Assembly (NCBI RefSeq): GCF_020379485.1
Contig: NC_063436.1
Coordinates: 20,396,423-20,460,422 of the forward strand
From: Brassica napus
Taxonomy: Eukaryota > Streptophyta > Magnoliopsida > Brassicales > Brassicaceae
Direction of reading: 5' to 3'
DNA: 64,000 nucleotides
Within the stretch, counting starts at the first letter, position 1. Each line of letters starts with the position of its first letter. Shown piece after piece: positions 60,301-64,000 of this stretch. The notes below the pieces were generated by a model, which worked only from the letters and a program-made list of their open reading frames with translations, made no database searches and was not told where the DNA came from. Made by a program: the position numbers and the translations under genes.

Positions 60301-61539
60301 TTTATTGTGTGAGAAACAATTACCTTAAATAGACTCGAGACAGTACAAAAGAACTAGACAAAGAGTTGTGTCTCTTCCTTAAGAGTTGTGTCTCTTCTTT
60401 CTCATGACTCTAAGTGAATAATTAACTTAATAACATATTACGATTCTTAATACATAAAGCGTATCGTAACGTACTTGGAAACTCAATTATTCGACCAACA
60501 TTGGTGTGGTGTTTGTCTCCTTTTGTGCAGTAATAACTCTCACATTTATTCATAAACTTTTACAGTAGTTTCATATTGAAATGATACAACCTTTAAAGAC
60601 ATCTTAGTGAACAAACACAACTTTTAACAAAAATTGAGATCTTTATAAAAGCACACAACCTTTGGAATTAATTGGGATTGCTATGGCAAGAAGGGACGGT
60701 GCCTTCATGCTCCTAATTAAGGGACGTCTCAAGCTTAAATCACATGTTTCCTTTAATTAAATAATCCATTTATGTTAACAACCTCACCTAAAGAACGCCT
60801 ATAAACATGCTCTAAAGACGCGACCTATGTAACTACCGCTTTTCTTGCTTTCTTTCGTTTTTAGTCATAACACATCTACAGTCTTCATGACGATATTGGC
60901 GAGTTTGAATTTCTTCAATCGATGTCACCTTTTTGCATATTTTTCGATCCATGGCGGTTTTGACCGGTTATCGATATCTCAGTGATATTAACATGATTCT
61001 TCTTCCTATGGTTATCGGAGTGTTCCACATCGTTTTTGGTTGTTAAGGATTCTAGACTCTGTTTTGTTCTGTGATAACAGAGTAAAAACAGTTTGCAATA
61101 TCACAATCTTGTGATTATCAATATCACGGTGCTCTCTTTAATAACACAATTACTTTTTATTGTGTGAGAAACAATTACCTTAAATAGACTCGAAACAGTA
61201 CAAAAGAACTAGATAAAGAGTTGTGTCTCTTCCTTAAGAGTTGTGTCTCTTCTTTCTCATGACTCTAAGTGAATAATTAACTTAATAACATATTACGATT
61301 CTTAATACATAAAGCGTATCGTAACGTACTTGGAAACTCAATTATTCGACCAACATTGGTGTGGTGTTTGTCTCCTTTTGTGCAGTAATAACTCTCACAT
61401 TTATTCATAAACTTTTACAGTAGTTTCATATTGAAATGATACAACCTTTAAAGACATCTTAGTGAACAAACACAACTTTTAACAAAAATTGAGATCTTTA
61501 TAAAAGCACACAACCTTTGGAATTAATTGGGATTGCTAT
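57249..61539. repeat. Higher-order tandem array, five units of 859 bp
   Basis: Units start (GGCAAGAAGGGACGGTGCC) at 57249, 58108, 58967, 59826 and 60685, an exact 859-base period. The fifth is 855 because of a 4-base loss in CTCTGGCAGTG near 60980. Units differ at about ten sites and fall into two types: type A (units 1, 3: CTTCACGCTCC, TTAAGGTACG, CTACTGTCTTCATAACG, TTTTTCGATCC, TCTATGATAAC) and type B (units 2, 4: CTTCATGCTCC, TTAAGGGACG, CTACAGTCTTCATGACG, TTTTTCTATCC, TCTGTGATAAC). Unit 5 is mixed. The order A-B-A-B-mix indicates duplication of an AB pair. There is no conserved open frame. The first 128 bases of each unit come from the Harbinger-like element. Confidence 0.95.
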
Positions 61540-62427
61540 TATTAGTAGATTACAATTCAATGAACTGTATCCATTCCAGCAATGTAAATTTTTTGTTTGA
61601 GACATCATCTTTCTCATAACTGTTAGTCGATAAAATTTCATAAGAAAAAGAGAGTTGAATAAATTTAAACCCTATAGTACCATAAAAAACATTATGCAAA
61701 ATCAAATGCTGTGAAATGTGCATGTGTGACTAATGAGAACGCTAATGGCATTTGCTATAGGATCTGTAGAATGGAAAGAAACAATATGTAACGTGAATAT
61801 TGCAACAATGACTTTCTGATCAGTGATTGATGAAGTAGGGAAGGTATGTAAGGCTTTGCAACGTGTGATCGTGAGATTGATCGTTTAGCTGAATAATAAG
61901 ATTCTGGAATAGTTAACCAGAGGCTTTCTAGACTAAAATAATTGATTTGTGATGATCAACATATTTAAGAAACATAAAGAGCATAATCAGACCAGCTAAA
62001 CCAACAATGCTAACCAATATTAATTAATAATAAAAAAAAAGAAAAAAATTGATTCATAATCGTTTGGAACACCCTCATTAGACATCACTTTTTGCTTTCT
62101 TAATTTCAGATAAAGAGTTAAAAGTCTATTTTGCATACTCAAGATTTTTATGTATTGTCTAATCCATTGAATTGTTCGAAAGGTTATATCAGACTCTGAT
62201 AATGAATGATTGATTGGTTGAGCAATGAACATTAAAGTACGAATAAGATCAAACTATAAAAATTCCAAAATCATGAAAATGTCAAAAAAAAAATTAACTT
62301 CTTGATAGAAAATAGCAATCCTCATACTCAAAACGGACATAAAATGTGAAAACACGAGCTTAATGTTTTAAGTCTGGCAAAAATGTAAAAAGCTACAAGA
62401 GACATCAGGAGAAAGGCTTATGACGCT
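61540..62427. other. Spacer and RPL5 copy 2 3' flank
   Basis: No gene is seen. From about 62205 to 62427 the sequence parallels 50780-50968 downstream of RPL5 copy 1 (TTGATTGGTTGAGCAATGA, AAAATGTGAAAACA, AAGTCTGGCAAAAA), so the duplicated segment includes the 3' UTR. Confidence 0.65.

Positions 62428-64000
<1,573 letters not shown>

Noticed and set aside
57249..61539. CRISPR-like or centromeric satellite array
   Set aside because: Unit length is 859 bp without spacers, and there are only five units; this is a local tandem duplication in a plant genome.

Overview
This is plant nuclear DNA, almost certainly from a Brassicaceae species and probably tribe Brassiceae. The genes have GT-AG introns, the intergenic DNA is AT-rich, and the repeats are plant Helitrons, hAT, Stowaway, Harbinger and LINE relics. 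From memory, the gene order follows one segment of Arabidopsis thaliana chromosome 3 (about At3g25190 to At3g25520): VTL5, FKBP15-1, ROF1/FKBP62, a DUF506 gene, NPF4.1 and NPF4.2, an F-box gene, a TlyA-like methyltransferase, a rhodanese-like protein, formin FH1 and RPL5. Many Arabidopsis genes expected in between are missing, as in a fractionated block left after the Brassica genome triplication. These locus assignments come from memory and need a synteny search. All exon boundaries were read by hand from frame continuity and GT/AG sites.

Layout. 1-1.2 kb: tail of a Helitron and a duplicated promoter segment. 1.2-11.3 kb: VTL5, ER-type FKBP15, the multidomain FKBP ROF1 and a DUF506 gene, all on +. 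11-20.3 kb: a tandem duplication of a unit made of the DUF506 3' end plus an NPF4 transporter, giving two intact NPF4 genes and one dead DUF506 fragment. 20-27 kb: AT-rich DNA, a LINE fragment, a duplicated copy of the TlyA 5' flank, an F-box gene on - and a tRNA-derived SINE-like piece. 27-34.6 kb: TlyA (+), then rhodanese-like and FH1 (both -). 35-48 kb: a transposon graveyard holding two hAT elements with 8-bp target duplications, a foldback element with an 11-bp duplication, Helitron ends and LINE RNase H fragments. 48-52.7 kb: GPN3-type GTPase (+) converging on RPL5 (-). 53-62 kb: a Helitron end, a dead GH10/CBM22 gene and a striking array of five 859-bp repeats. 62.4-64 kb: a second RPL5 gene whose start lies beyond the window.

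Functionally the genes are a mixed housekeeping and signalling set: iron transport, protein folding in the ER and cytosol/nucleus (heat response), hormone or nitrate-type transport, chloroplast proteins, actin nucleation, RNA polymerase assembly and the 60S ribosome. There is no operon logic. The most unusual structure is the 4.3-kb higher-order tandem array (57249-61539). It alternates two unit variants and appears to have been seeded inside a Harbinger-like MITE, between the two RPL5 copies.
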